A stretch of 64,000 bases of DNA from JAWXCE01 sp033764775 (GCA_033764775.1 JANRIQ010000023.1:62001-126000), one strand, 5' to 3'. Positions 53,783 through 62,754 are shown, counted from the first letter of the stretch. Notes: generated from the sequence alone by a model not told the origin. Program-made: numbers and translations.

Positions 53783-54823
53783 TCAGCCGCCAAAGCCGCC
53801 GTAAATAATACGGCGCACGCCGATTTTGGACTTGATGTAGGCGCGCCAGAACCGCCGCACCACGCTCACGCTTTCACGCTCAACGCCGTCGAAAATGGCG
53901 TGCGATTTCTCAAAACCCTCAAGCCAGATGCGGCAGAGGCGGCGGGACTCTTCGTTCGCCTCCGCCTCGCGCCGAAGCTCGCCCACTACATCCTTGCGCG
54001 CGTGCTCCGCGTCGCCGAACATGTCGAAATAATCCTCTACCGCGGCGAAAACCCGGTCGCTGAGGAACAGGCTCAGAAAAAACGGGTCGTGACGCATCTC
54101 CCGCCAACGGGAGAACAGCTTCTCCTGCTCCTTCACCGGGTCGAAGCGCTGGCCCTGAAACGAGCTGCCGCCGCCGAACGCGGGCACCGCGCTTTTCAGA
54201 TCGCTCCCGCACAATCCATAGCGCTCCGCAAGTGCGCGGCGGTAGCTTTCATCGCGCTGCCACGGCGTGAACAGGATGACGTCGGTGAACAGGCGGCCAT
54301 TTCCGCGTTTCGCCTCGTCAATATACTGACAGAACCGCAAGGTTTGATAGAAGGCTTTTAAGTGCTGATTAAAGCTCGTCTTGTCGATTCGCTTGGTGAG
54401 GCTCGAGAAATTGTTGAGCGGATCGCGTAGGAAGAGGACGCATCGAACCTGTTTGGCGCCCCAGTATCGCGGCATGGTAAGGTTGAAGTCGAGGATATTG
54501 TCGATGGAGCGCCCTTCGAAGTTTATGAGGGCGCTATACTCAGACTGTTTCAGCGCGTTGCCGGCGTCGGATTTAAAGCCCGCCAGCGCATCAGGATCAA
54601 CCTTTTCTGGGTGATAGACGGTCAACTGGCCAAACCGCGGCGGGTCGGACGGAAACACATTGTTGATGAACAGCGTGGGCCGCGCCTTCCACTCGCAAAG
54701 CCATTCGATAAAGGCGTGATGCGCGGACCGCTTGAGGGCGATCATCTCGGTCAACTCGCCGGTCGCGGCGTCTGCCCGGTGCGCGGGGGTGAAATGCGCG
54801 GGGGTGGGGTGAGCGGCCATCAT
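53783..54823 (-). CDS. Sulfotransferase-superfamily-like protein
   Basis: The 346-residue protein (start at 54823 after GGAAGGACG) looks like a divergent member of the P-loop sulfotransferase superfamily. An N-terminal segment GELTEMIALKRSAHHAFIEW could bind the 5'-phosphosulfate. A central strand and loop VRCVLFLRDPLNNFSSLTKR has the RDPxNxxxS pattern of the 3'-phosphate-binding motif. The acceptor is unknown. It may act on a cell-surface glycan, but no direct link is shown. A CtrA-like box with one mismatch (TTAA-N7-TTAG) lies about 80 bases upstream of its start. Confidence 0.6.
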   Translation of the reverse strand: MMAAHPTPAHFTPAHRADAATGELTEMIALKRSAHHAFIEWLCEWKARPTLFINNVFPSDPPRFGQLTVYHPEKVDPDALAGFKSDAGNALKQSEYSALINFEGRSIDNILDFNLTMPRYWGAKQVRCVLFLRDPLNNFSSLTKRIDKTSFNQHLKAFYQTLRFCQYIDEAKRGNGRLFTDVILFTPWQRDESYRRALAERYGLCGSDLKSAVPAFGGGSSFQGQRFDPVKEQEKLFSRWREMRHDPFFLSLFLSDRVFAAVEDYFDMFGDAEHARKDVVGELRREAEANEESRRLCRIWLEGFEKSHAIFDGVERESVSVVRRFWRAYIKSKIGVRRIIYGGFGG

Positions 54824-54925
54824 CGTCCTTCCAGGCGCGGATTGCACCCTAGCGGCGTGACCATAATCGCTCTTCGACGTAGCGCAAGCGCAAGATGAAC
54901 CGGGCTAACGCATCCTTAACGGCGA

Positions 54926-55645
54926 TTACGCCGCGGCCATGGCGTCCTCAAGCTCGGCAAAGGCCGTGGAGCGGCCATCGGAGTAAACCGCGTGCAGGCG
55001 TCCGTCGCTTAACCACAAGTCGATCAGATCGGCTTTCGGGGCGCCGTCCTGCGCAAGCCTTTTGATCTTCACGGTGCTGAACGCGTCGCGGAAATGCGTG
55101 ACCCCCATCACGCCGTGCTCGATGGTCACCTCACCAAGGCGCGCATCGTGGATGGCGACGTCCGTCATCGTCACGGCCTTGGGGCAATCGGCGCGGGCGT
55201 AAACGGCGGGAACGGCGGCCCAGGCCGTCTCCGCAAACCCCGCGCGGCGGTTGACGAGATAGAACAGCCGCCAGAGCGAATCGGCGCGTCCGACCCCCGC
55301 CTTCAGCCAGCGGAATGTGAGTCGCGCCGGCGCCCCGAGGGCGGTCCAGACCCCGATTGAACCGCCCGGCAGGCTTGCGTCGAAAAAAGCGCCGGCGTCG
55401 CAGCCCATAACATCAAGGGGAGCATGGGCGTCGGCGGCGTCGGGCCAATCGTGTTGCGGCGCGTCGGGCGGCAGGTTGACGGCGTAGGCGATGGTGCGCG
55501 TTCGCGCGGGGGGCAAGGAGAGGGGCGGTCCGGCGAGCGCCTCGGCGACGTGTCTCGCCCTCAGGCCCGCGCCGTTGAGCCTGTAGCCCACGAGCCTTTC
55601 GCCGGCTGGGCCGATGAGGAAATTCTGCGCGTCCGTGCTGAACTG
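54926..55645 (-). CDS. Uncharacterised protein of 239 residues
   Basis: I do not recognise a family. The product has no signal or membrane segment and starts MQFSTDAQNFLIGPAGERLV. It has the segments RTIAYAVNLPPDAPQHDWPD, RLTFRWLKAGVGRADSLWRL and, near the end, KADLIDLWLSDGRLHAVYSD. It is divergent from the MoxR gene, whose start is 107 bases away. No role is claimed. Confidence 0.6.
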   Translation of the reverse strand, partial: QFSTDAQNFLIGPAGERLVGYRLNGAGLRARHVAEALAGPPLSLPPARTRTIAYAVNLPPDAPQHDWPDAADAHAPLDVMGCDAGAFFDASLPGGSIGVWTALGAPARLTFRWLKAGVGRADSLWRLFYLVNRRAGFAETAWAAVPAVYARADCPKAVTMTDVAIHDARLGEVTIEHGVMGVTHFRDAFSTVKIKRLAQDGAPKADLIDLWLSDGRLHAVYSDGRSTAFAELEDAMAAA

Positions 55646-55752
55646 CATGTGACCGCCCGCGGATGAACGAAACTCTCCACAACCCTGCACGTCTATGCTT
55701 AATAAAGAACGAACGGCGCGGAGACCGCGCGCGACTATCTGTTGGGAGAGCG

Positions 55753-56598
55753 ATGCGGTTCACGGGCACAAAGAACTATGTGGCGACGGACGATCTGCGA
55801 GTCGCGGTGAATGCGGCGATCACGCTGCAGCGGCCCCTGCTCATCAAGGGTGAGCCAGGCACCGGCAAGACGGTGCTGGCCCACGAAGTGGCCACGGCGC
55901 TCGGCGCGCCGATTATCGAGTGGCATGTTAAGTCCACCACCAAGGCGCAGCAGGGGCTGTATGAATATGACGCGGTGAGCCGCCTGCGCGACGGCCAGCT
56001 CGGCGACGAGCGCGTCAAGGACATCCGCAACTACATCCGGCGCGGCAAGCTGTGGGAGGCGTTCGAGGCGGACGCGCGCCCCGTGCTGCTCATCGACGAG
56101 ATCGACAAGGCCGACATCGAGTTCCCGAACGACCTGCTGCAGGAACTCGACCGCATGGAGTTCTACGTCTACGAGACCGGCGAAACCGTGCGCGCCAAGC
56201 AGCGCCCGATCATCATGATCACCTCGAACAACGAGAAAGAGCTGCCCGACGCGTTCCTGCGTCGCTGCTTCTTCCACTACATCAAGTTTCCCGATCCCGA
56301 GACCATGGCGGCCATCGTCGAAGTGCACTTCCCGGGGCTTAAGCAACGCCTGCTGCGCGACGCGCTGACCACATTTTATGAGATCCGCGAGGCGCCGGGG
56401 CTGAAGAAAAAGCCCTCCACCTCCGAGCTGCTCGATTGGCTGAAGCTGCTCGTCAACGACGACATCGACCTCGCCGCCGTGCGCGAGAAGGACCCGCGCA
56501 AGGCTATCCCGCCGCTGCACGGCGCGCTGCTGAAGAACGAGCAGGACGTGCACCTGTTCGAGCGGCTGGCGTTCATGGCAAGGCGCAAGGACGGTTAG
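55753..56598 (+). CDS. MoxR-family AAA+ ATPase
   Basis: The 281-residue protein is a MoxR-type chaperone-like ATPase. It has Walker A LIKGEPGTGKTVLAHEVA, Walker B PVLLIDEIDKADIEFPNDLL, sensor ITSNNEKELPDAFLRRCFF and the lid domain near LLDWLKLLVNDDIDLAA. The ATG at 55753 has GGGAGAGCG just upstream. MoxR ATPases assemble or activate enzymes with a von Willebrand partner (CoxE-like), usually encoded next door. Here the following gene, convergent, is unrelated, so the partner is not visible. Confidence 0.9.
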   Translation: MRFTGTKNYVATDDLRVAVNAAITLQRPLLIKGEPGTGKTVLAHEVATALGAPIIEWHVKSTTKAQQGLYEYDAVSRLRDGQLGDERVKDIRNYIRRGKLWEAFEADARPVLLIDEIDKADIEFPNDLLQELDRMEFYVYETGETVRAKQRPIIMITSNNEKELPDAFLRRCFFHYIKFPDPETMAAIVEVHFPGLKQRLLRDALTTFYEIREAPGLKKKPSTSELLDWLKLLVNDDIDLAAVREKDPRKAIPPLHGALLKNEQDVHLFERLAFMARRKDG

Positions 56599-58113
56599 TT
56601 ATTTGATCTTGAAGCGGTTGCGCACGCCAAGCAGCAGGAGGAACAAGAGAACCGCGCTGACGAGGTTCTGCCCGAGCTGGATGAGCGCGACGCCCGACGG
56701 CGCCTGCGCCGCGCCGTAGAGGCATTCGTGCACGGCGTTCAGCTTCTGCTCACTCTCCCAGCCGATGACGAGCAGCGCGTTTTTATAGGCGAGGTAGAGC
56801 GCGTCGAGAATGGGCGCGCCGGGGCCGTTCGCGCACTGCCCGGGCGCAAAGCCCTTCGCCGACAGCGCCCACAGCCAGAACGGCCGCGCGATAGAGCGCC
56901 CGAAGTCCGACACCGCGTCATACAGCACGCCCATCCAATAGGCGGCGTGCCACGGCTTGTCCTCGTTGCCGCGCCGGGCGCGGATTTCGCCGCGCAGGAA
57001 TTTCTGCTCGTTGGCGTGGTCGTGCGCCTGGATGGCGAGGCGGCGTAGCGAGCGGTGATTGGCGACCGCGTCGGCCTCGGCGTCGCCGGGCACGGGCCGC
57101 CAGAAGCCGCCCGGCTCCACTGTGTCGCCCAGCTTCAGGTTGTCGAGGTGCGGCGCCTCGCGGAAGTTGGCCTGGGTGAAGTCGGGCAGCGTGTCGAACT
57201 GAGCGCCGCGCAGGTCGAATGCGCGCTCGGCGCTAATCGCGGTAAAGCGAGCGTCGCGGTGGAAATGCGCGTCGCGGAAGGTGGCGAAGCGCTTGAAGGT
57301 GGCCTGAAAGAAATCCGCCTTGCCCCCCACTTCCGAAAAGTTCACGCTCACGAACTTGGCTGCACCTTGAAACACCGCATCCTCAAAGATAACGCCTTTT
57401 TCAAAGCTCGATTCTTTAAACTCCACCCAGTTCTGAAAAATCACCTTGTATAACTGAACGTTATTTTGAAAGGTATTACTTAAAAAACCTGCTGGCGCGC
57501 GAAACTTAGTTTGGTTGAACAAAACCTCGGCATAACAGTTATTTTTAGTGAAAACAAAATCACCTCTGCTATCTGATTGATTAAAAAATAATAGTCCTCG
57601 CAACGAATTCTGATTAAACCGCACCTCACCATAGAATTCGCTACTTATAAAGTAGCATTCTCTAAAAATTTCTGATTTTGAAAACCATATGTCTAATAAA
57701 AAATATGAACCACTAAAGTCTGTCGATCCGAAAACCTTCGTCTCTTGAAATGTAAGGATGCATGCAAAATATGAGTTGGCAAAACTGACATTCCATGGAA
57801 ATACCCATCCTGAAAAATTTCCGGTACTCTGCAAAGTTTTGAATTCTGGCCTAGGTTTATCGATAAAGGTTTGAATTTTTGACAAGCGCGGATTCTCCCA
57901 ATCGATGATACAGTCGTGATTGAAAAATATAACTTTTGAGTAATCTGCAGTCGCCTGTTCCATCCAAGTTTTGGCTTTTTGGTTTGAGGCATCGCCTTCC
58001 CCCCAAAGCCCGGCGTCCTCCAGACGCTTCCGCTCGGCCAGCATCCCCTCCGCCCACGCGTTCCACGCCTCGCGGCCCTGCAGAAACAGCGCAATGGTCT
58101 CGTCCCGCGTCAT
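56599..58113 (-). CDS. Pentapeptide-type repeat membrane protein, composition mosaic
   Basis: The 504-residue protein (ATG at 58113) has a helical N-terminus (MTRDETIALFLQGREAWNAW). The central solenoid from about 85 to 330 has Phe-rich pentapeptide-like repeats (FQETKVFGSTDFSGSYF, FNQTKFRAPAGFLSNTF). A GC-rich C-terminal region has two membrane-like helices (RPFWLWALSAKGF, LVSAVLLFLLLLGVRNRF). DNA at about 57360-57960 is much AT-richer than either flank. Beta-solenoids of this type often bind DNA-like or protein surfaces, but the function here is unknown. It is convergent with the MoxR gene. Confidence 0.75.
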   Translation of the reverse strand: MTRDETIALFLQGREAWNAWAEGMLAERKRLEDAGLWGEGDASNQKAKTWMEQATADYSKVIFFNHDCIIDWENPRLSKIQTFIDKPRPEFKTLQSTGNFSGWVFPWNVSFANSYFACILTFQETKVFGSTDFSGSYFLLDIWFSKSEIFRECYFISSEFYGEVRFNQNSLRGLLFFNQSDSRGDFVFTKNNCYAEVLFNQTKFRAPAGFLSNTFQNNVQLYKVIFQNWVEFKESSFEKGVIFEDAVFQGAAKFVSVNFSEVGGKADFFQATFKRFATFRDAHFHRDARFTAISAERAFDLRGAQFDTLPDFTQANFREAPHLDNLKLGDTVEPGGFWRPVPGDAEADAVANHRSLRRLAIQAHDHANEQKFLRGEIRARRGNEDKPWHAAYWMGVLYDAVSDFGRSIARPFWLWALSAKGFAPGQCANGPGAPILDALYLAYKNALLVIGWESEQKLNAVHECLYGAAQAPSGVALIQLGQNLVSAVLLFLLLLGVRNRFKIK

Positions 58114-58273
58114 GAAATCCCCCGCCGCCAAAATGCATTCGTGCTGAAATACCGGCGGACTATGCCAGCGCGGCGCCACCCGCGCAATCCGCCGCTTGCG
58201 CCCTGGCTAGCTATCACGGCATTGCGGATGATAGCGGCGGCGGCACCACGGTCGACGGGGAGATCAGCGCCCG

Positions 58274-58951
58274 CTACTTCGCCTGCGGCGTCTCGGCGTA
58301 GAGCCACCGCGCGAGGTAAACGGTCGCGACGGCGGCGGCGAGCTGCGCGGCGATGAACGCGGGCGCGTCCTCCGGCCGGATCGCGGCGAACGTGTCGGTG
58401 ATGGTGCGCGCGATGGTAATCGCCGGATTGGCGAACGAGGTGGACGATGTGGCCCAGTAATTCGCGGTGATGACCAGGCCGACGGCGTAAGGAATCGCGG
58501 CGGGCGCGCTTCGCAGGCACGCGAAAATGACCATCAGCAGCATCGCCGTCGCCATGGCCTCGCCGATCCACTGCCCGGCGCCGGTGCGGATCTGCGTGCC
58601 GGTCTGCACGAGGCTCATGTCGAACATGGCGTGCGCCAGCACCGCGCCGGCCAGCGCTCCGCCGATCTGCGCCGTGGCGTAATACGCGCCCTCACGCATC
58701 GGCAGCTCGCCGCGCAAGCAGAAAGCCAAGCTCACCGCCGGGTTGAAGTGCGCGCCGGAGACCGGGCCAAAGGTGAGGATGAGCACGACCAGCCCCGCCC
58801 CCGTCGCGATGGCGTTGGCGAGCAACGCGACCCCCACATTGCCGCTCGCGAGCCGCTCGCCCATGATCCCCGACCCGATCACGACCGCCGCAAGCAGGCA
58901 CGAGCCGAGCGCCTCGGCGATAAGCCGCCGCTCGATCCCCGCCAGCGCCAC
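58274..58951 (-). CDS. aqpS: Aquaglyceroporin of the arsenic operon
   Basis: The 225-residue protein has six helices and the two NPA boxes: NPA at 70-72 in GAHFNPAVSLAF and again in TSFANPAITIART. It follows arsC by 3 bases in an order typical of the Sinorhizobium arsR-aqpS-arsC-arsH operon. There AqpS lets arsenite made by ArsC leave the cell down its gradient, replacing an active efflux pump. No arsB or acr3 is seen, which fits that model. Confidence 0.92.
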   Translation of the reverse strand: MALAGIERRLIAEALGSCLLAAVVIGSGIMGERLASGNVGVALLANAIATGAGLVVLILTFGPVSGAHFNPAVSLAFCLRGELPMREGAYYATAQIGGALAGAVLAHAMFDMSLVQTGTQIRTGAGQWIGEAMATAMLLMVIFACLRSAPAAIPYAVGLVITANYWATSSTSFANPAITIARTITDTFAAIRPEDAPAFIAAQLAAAVATVYLARWLYAETPQAK

Positions 58952-58954
58952 GGC

Positions 58955-59470
58955 TCAGGCCTCTTGCTTTTCGGCGACCACTTTGCCGATTGCGTCGAGC
59001 CGCTCCTGCAGCTTCAGCTTGTCGATGGAGGCGAGCGGCAGGTTAACAAAAATGCTGATGCGCTGGTGCATCATGCGATACGTGTCGGCGAAGGCGAGGC
59101 GCTTCTCCGCTTCCGTGCCCGTTGCGGCGGACGGGTCGGGCACGCCCCAATGCGCGGTCATCGGCTGGCCGGGCCAATACGGGCATTGCTCGGCCGCCGC
59201 GCTGTCGCAAACGGTGAACACGAAATCCATCTGTGGCGCGCCCGGCCCAGCGAACTCGTCCCATGACTTGGAGCGCAACCCGCTGATCGGATGGTTGTTC
59301 TTGTGCAGCAGCTCCAGCGCGTAGGGGTGCGGTTCCCCCTTCGGTTGGCTGCCCGCGCTGTAAGCTTCGAACCGGCCCGCGCCGAGCCGGTTCATAATCG
59401 CCTCCGCGATGATGGAGCGCGCGGAGTTGTGCGTGCACAGGAACAGGACGTTGTAGACTTTGTCAGACAT
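58955..59470 (-). CDS. arsC: Arsenate reductase, thioredoxin-coupled type
   Basis: The 171-residue enzyme reduces arsenate to arsenite. It belongs to the low-molecular-weight phosphatase-fold family, with the P-loop LCTHNSARSIIAEA (Cys12 nucleophile, Arg18) and a second cysteine pair, Cys88 and Cys96 in FTVCDSAAAEQCPYW, that passes the disulphide on. The MTAHWGVPDP motif is kept. It overlaps arsR by 8 bases and precedes aqpS by 3 bases, so the three form one transcript. Confidence 0.94.
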   Translation of the reverse strand: MSDKVYNVLFLCTHNSARSIIAEAIMNRLGAGRFEAYSAGSQPKGEPHPYALELLHKNNHPISGLRSKSWDEFAGPGAPQMDFVFTVCDSAAAEQCPYWPGQPMTAHWGVPDPSAATGTEAEKRLAFADTYRMMHQRISIFVNLPLASIDKLKLQERLDAIGKVVAEKQEA

Positions 59471-59816
59471 GGGTTTTCTCCCGCGGCTTACATGACGTTT
59501 TGGCCTCCCGGCTCGGATCGCACAGTTCCGGACGACCGTGACAACACTCCCCGGTCAGATAGTTTATGAAGTCTCGCACGGCGTTGACGACGATCGCGTA
59601 ACGAATATGACGGCCATGCCGGGTGGAGGTCAGAAGCCCGCTGTTCTCCAACTCCTTGAGATGGAACGAGACATTGGTCCGGCTGATGCTGACCGCGTCG
59701 GCGATGGCGCTCGCCGTCAGGCCGTCCGCGCCCTCCCGCGTCAGTACGCGGAAAATCCGCAGCCTATGCTCCTGAGCGAGCGCGGTGAATGTTTTTATGG
59801 CGTCTTTCTCTTCCAT
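59463..59816 (-). CDS. arsR: ArsR-family metalloregulator
   Basis: The 117-residue protein starts at 59816 with MEEKDAIKTFTALAQEHRLR, followed by a winged-helix domain (SISRTNVSFHLKELENSGLL). Cysteines near the C-terminus (GECCHGRPELCD) are the kind used to sense arsenite in this ArsR group. It represses the operon until arsenite binds. A TTG at 59831 is an alternative start. The message would begin close to the start codon, because the -10 box lies only seven bases upstream of it. Confidence 0.92.
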   Translation of the reverse strand: MEEKDAIKTFTALAQEHRLRIFRVLTREGADGLTASAIADAVSISRTNVSFHLKELENSGLLTSTRHGRHIRYAIVVNAVRDFINYLTGECCHGRPELCDPSREAKTSCKPREKTHV

Positions 59817-59818
59817 TG

Positions 59819-59851
59819 AATTATTATACAATAATTGTTGAACTATGAAAA
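59819..59851 (-). promoter_or_regulatory. arsR promoter with overlapping operator palindrome
   Basis: Read on the minus strand, TTTTCA (plus 59846-59851) and a perfect TATAAT (59823-59828) are 17 bases apart. An inverted repeat of 7-base arms (AATTATT-ATAC-AATAATT, 59819-59836) covers the -10, as expected for an ArsR operator. The -10 ends six bases before the arsR ATG (59816), so the mRNA is likely leaderless or nearly so. Confidence 0.6.
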
Positions 59852-59858
59852 CGCATAT

Positions 59859-60605
59859 CTAACTCCGGCTGGCTTTTGTCGCAAGGTCGTCAGCAGGGTT
59901 TTTCATTGCGCTCAACCCTTGCTCTCTCCGCTCCGAATAGCGATCGACAAGCGCTCCGTCGTGCGGGCGCGTCAACAGCGTGAACTTCACAAGCTCCTCC
60001 ATGACGTCAACGATCCGGTCGTAATAGCTGGACGGCTTCATGCGGCCGGCCTCGTCGAACTCCTCGTAGGCTTTGGCGACGCTCGACTGATTGGGGATGG
60101 TTATCATCCGCATCCACCGGCCCAGAAGCCGCAAAGTATTGACGGCGTTGAAAGATTGCGATCCGCCCGACACCTGCATGACGGCCAGCGTGCGCCCTTG
60201 GGTCGGCCTTAAGCCGCCCATATTCAGCGGCAGATGATCGATTTGCGCCTTCATCAGGCCCGTTATCTGGCCGTGCCGCTCCGGCGAGCACCAGACCTGC
60301 CCCTCCGACCAGAGCGAAAGAGCGCGCAACTCAGCCACGGCCGGGTGATCGTCGCCCTTAACCTGATCGGGCAAGGGCAAATCCGACGGATCAAATATTT
60401 TCGCCTCTGCGCCGAAATATTTTAACAGCCGCGCCGCTTCCTCAACGGCAAGGCGCGAATATGAGCGCTCACGAAGCGAGCCGTACAGCAGCAAGATGCG
60501 CGGTGGATGAGTGACGTCGCCTGCGAACGATGTGAAGTCGGGGTTTATGAACTCTGCATTCAGCGCGGGCAGGCGGGTCAATTCAGCGACTGTTCGTATG
60601 CGCAT
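59859..60605 (-). CDS. arsH: Arsenical-resistance NADPH flavoprotein ArsH
   Basis: ArsH is an FMN-dependent NADPH oxidoreductase that oxidises trivalent organoarsenicals. The 248-residue protein has the flavodoxin-like FMN motif LLLYGSLRERSYSR, the loop WCSPERHGQITGLMKAQIDH and NMGGLRPTQGRTLAVMQVSG. The N-terminal extension contains the typical NAEFINPDF. It is upstream of arsR, but arsR has its own promoter in the 42-base gap, so arsH may be read from a separate start. RBS GAGG precedes the ATG. Confidence 0.94.
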   Translation of the reverse strand: MRIRTVAELTRLPALNAEFINPDFTSFAGDVTHPPRILLLYGSLRERSYSRLAVEEAARLLKYFGAEAKIFDPSDLPLPDQVKGDDHPAVAELRALSLWSEGQVWCSPERHGQITGLMKAQIDHLPLNMGGLRPTQGRTLAVMQVSGGSQSFNAVNTLRLLGRWMRMITIPNQSSVAKAYEEFDEAGRMKPSSYYDRIVDVMEELVKFTLLTRPHDGALVDRYSERREQGLSAMKNPADDLATKASRS

Positions 60606-60793
60606 AAAGCCTCAGTGGATTATCGGGAGAGGGTGCGGCGCTCGTACATCCGGTTTTTCATCCATGATGTTCCAATACAGCGATTGTTGGATCATTCAAA
60701 ACCGTTCTTGCGGCCGATCACGATCCGCATTTGCCCTACCACTGCCGCGCCAATCGCTTTATGCATGCGGCGGACGGCGAAGGCGAGCGCGTT

Positions 60794-61789
60794 ATGGCCA
60801 GGATTGCGATCATCACGGAGAAGGATTTCGACGGGCTGAGCGTGCGCCGCGCTTCGACCGGCGGCATCAAGGCCGGCACGGTTAACTTGGCGGAAGCCAT
60901 GGCGCGCGCGGGTCACGATGTCGCCGTTTACACCCTGACGCTCGATCCGTTCGAGCATAACGGGGTGAGCTGGCGCGCGCTGGGTGGTCAGGTCGAGCCG
61001 TCCGACGTCGTCATCGCCAACAACGCGGTCGATCTGTTCTCGCACTCGCCTTGCAGGAACCGCGTGCTCTGGTCGCGCAATCCCATCGCCGTGTCGAAAA
61101 TCTGGAAGAAGAACCTGCTTGTGCAGTTGCTGCGGCACCCGGCCCACGGCGTCTTTTTAAGCCAGTCCCATGCGGCGTCGACGCCCCGGGCGCTTCCGTT
61201 CAAAAGCCGCCGCATCATCGAACACGGCGTGCCGAACATGTTCCGCAGATCCTCGGCCGCCTTGAGTGCGCCGCCGCCGCGCGCGCTGTTCGTCTCGCAG
61301 CCTTATCGGGGTCTTGCGTGGACGCTCCACCTCTGGCGAACTCTCGTGCGCCCTCACGCGCCGAATGCCCAGTTGCACGTGTTCTCGCCAAAAGGCGCTG
61401 CGTCGCTCCCGCCTGAGGACGAGTTGCGCGGCGACGGCGTCATCCTCCGTGGAGGGTTGCCGCAACCCGAGTTGGCCGCCGAAATGCGTGCGGCGCGCGT
61501 GCTGTTGTGCCCCGGCCACAAGGACGAAACCTACTGCAACGCGGCGGCCGAGGCGACGGCTTCGGGCTTGCCGGTCGTCACGCGCGGGCTTGGGTCGCTC
61601 GCCGAGCGGGTGCGCCATGGGGCGACGGGCTTTGTGGAGCCGGAGGCCGAAGGTTTCGCCCGCCGCGCCGCCGCGCTGCTCCGCGACGATGAACTTTGGC
61701 TCAGGCAGCACGCAGCCGCGCTCGCCGACCCCGGCCTGAAATCCTGGGACGAGCGGGCCAAGGAATGGGAGGCCGCCTTTCTCCGCTGA
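60794..61789 (+). CDS. Glycosyltransferase family 4-like protein
   Basis: The 331-residue protein from the ATG at 60794 has an N-terminal GT-B half with the donor-side entry GIKAGTVNLAEAMARAGHDV and a C-terminal half with the typical UDP-sugar region GHKDETYCNAAAEATASGLP and GLGSLAERVRHGATGFV. Its GT4 assignment rests on this last motif. It lacks membrane segments and would act on the cytoplasmic side. Target unknown. It lies 65 bases upstream of the next oxidoreductase gene. Confidence 0.78.
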   Translation: MARIAIITEKDFDGLSVRRASTGGIKAGTVNLAEAMARAGHDVAVYTLTLDPFEHNGVSWRALGGQVEPSDVVIANNAVDLFSHSPCRNRVLWSRNPIAVSKIWKKNLLVQLLRHPAHGVFLSQSHAASTPRALPFKSRRIIEHGVPNMFRRSSAALSAPPPRALFVSQPYRGLAWTLHLWRTLVRPHAPNAQLHVFSPKGAASLPPEDELRGDGVILRGGLPQPELAAEMRAARVLLCPGHKDETYCNAAAEATASGLPVVTRGLGSLAERVRHGATGFVEPEAEGFARRAAALLRDDELWLRQHAAALADPGLKSWDERAKEWEAAFLR

Positions 61790-61854
61790 GGAGACATTTG
61801 TGCGCGATGCGCAAGCTGAGTTAGAACAGACGCACCACACATGAGGAGAAGAGC

Positions 61855-62751
61855 ATGAGCAAGGTAGCGTGGATCGGCCTGGGCGTGATGGGGTTTCCCA
61901 TGGCGGGGCATATTCGGGTCAAGGGCGGGCACGATCTTGTGGTCTACAACCGCAATGAGGCGAAGGCGCACGCCTGGGCGGAGAAGTTCGGCGGGCGCGT
62001 GGCCCCGACGCCGGCGGAGGCCGCCGCCAACGCGCAGTTCGTATTTTGCTGCGTCGGCAATGACGACGACCTGCGCTCCGTGACGCTCGGCCGCGACGGC
62101 GCCTTCCACACGCTGCAACCCGATGCGATTTTCATCGACAACACGACCGCCTCCGCCGGTGTGGCGCGCGAACTGCATCGCGCCGCCAACGATCGCGGCG
62201 CCGGTTTTCTCGACGCGCCGGTCTCCGGCGGGCAGGCTGGCGCGGAGAACGGCGCGTTGACCGTGATGGTCGGCGGCGACCAGCCGATCTTCGCACGCGC
62301 GGAGCCGATCATCGCCCATTACGCCCGGGCGGTACGGCTGATGGGGCCGGCGGGGGCTGGGCAATTGACGAAGATGGTCAATCAGCTTTGCATCGCCGGG
62401 CTGGTGCAGGGCCTGGCCGAGGGCATTCATTTTGCGCAACAGGCGGGCCTCGACGTGGAGGCGGTGATCGAGACGATCTCGAAGGGCGCCGCGCAGTCCT
62501 GGCAGATGGAGAACCGCTGGCGCACAATGAACGAGGGACGCTTCGATTTCGGTTTTGCGGTGGATTGGATGCGCAAGGATCTCTCCATCTGCCTCGATGA
62601 GGCTCGGCGCAACGGCGCCCGTCTGCCCATCGCCAGCCTCGTCGATCAGTTCTACGCCGAAATCCAGGCCATGGGCGGCGGCCGATGGGACACGTCGAGC
62701 CTCATCGCACGGCTCAATCGCGGCGCCAACATCGCGGCGAACGAGCCGTAA
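61855..62751 (+). CDS. 3-hydroxyisobutyrate-dehydrogenase-family oxidoreductase
   Basis: The 298-residue protein has the NAD(P) motif IGLGVMGFPMAGHI, the substrate region DAPVSGGQAGAENGALTVMV and the catalytic Lys in GQLTKMVNQLCIAG. It is of the beta-hydroxyacid dehydrogenase class, which includes 3-hydroxyisobutyrate, tartronate-semialdehyde and related dehydrogenases; the exact substrate cannot be told. GAGGAG lies eight bases before the start. It is convergent with the DMT exporter gene. Confidence 0.86.
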   Translation: MSKVAWIGLGVMGFPMAGHIRVKGGHDLVVYNRNEAKAHAWAEKFGGRVAPTPAEAAANAQFVFCCVGNDDDLRSVTLGRDGAFHTLQPDAIFIDNTTASAGVARELHRAANDRGAGFLDAPVSGGQAGAENGALTVMVGGDQPIFARAEPIIAHYARAVRLMGPAGAGQLTKMVNQLCIAGLVQGLAEGIHFAQQAGLDVEAVIETISKGAAQSWQMENRWRTMNEGRFDFGFAVDWMRKDLSICLDEARRNGARLPIASLVDQFYAEIQAMGGGRWDTSSLIARLNRGANIAANEP

Positions 62752-62754
62752 GCC

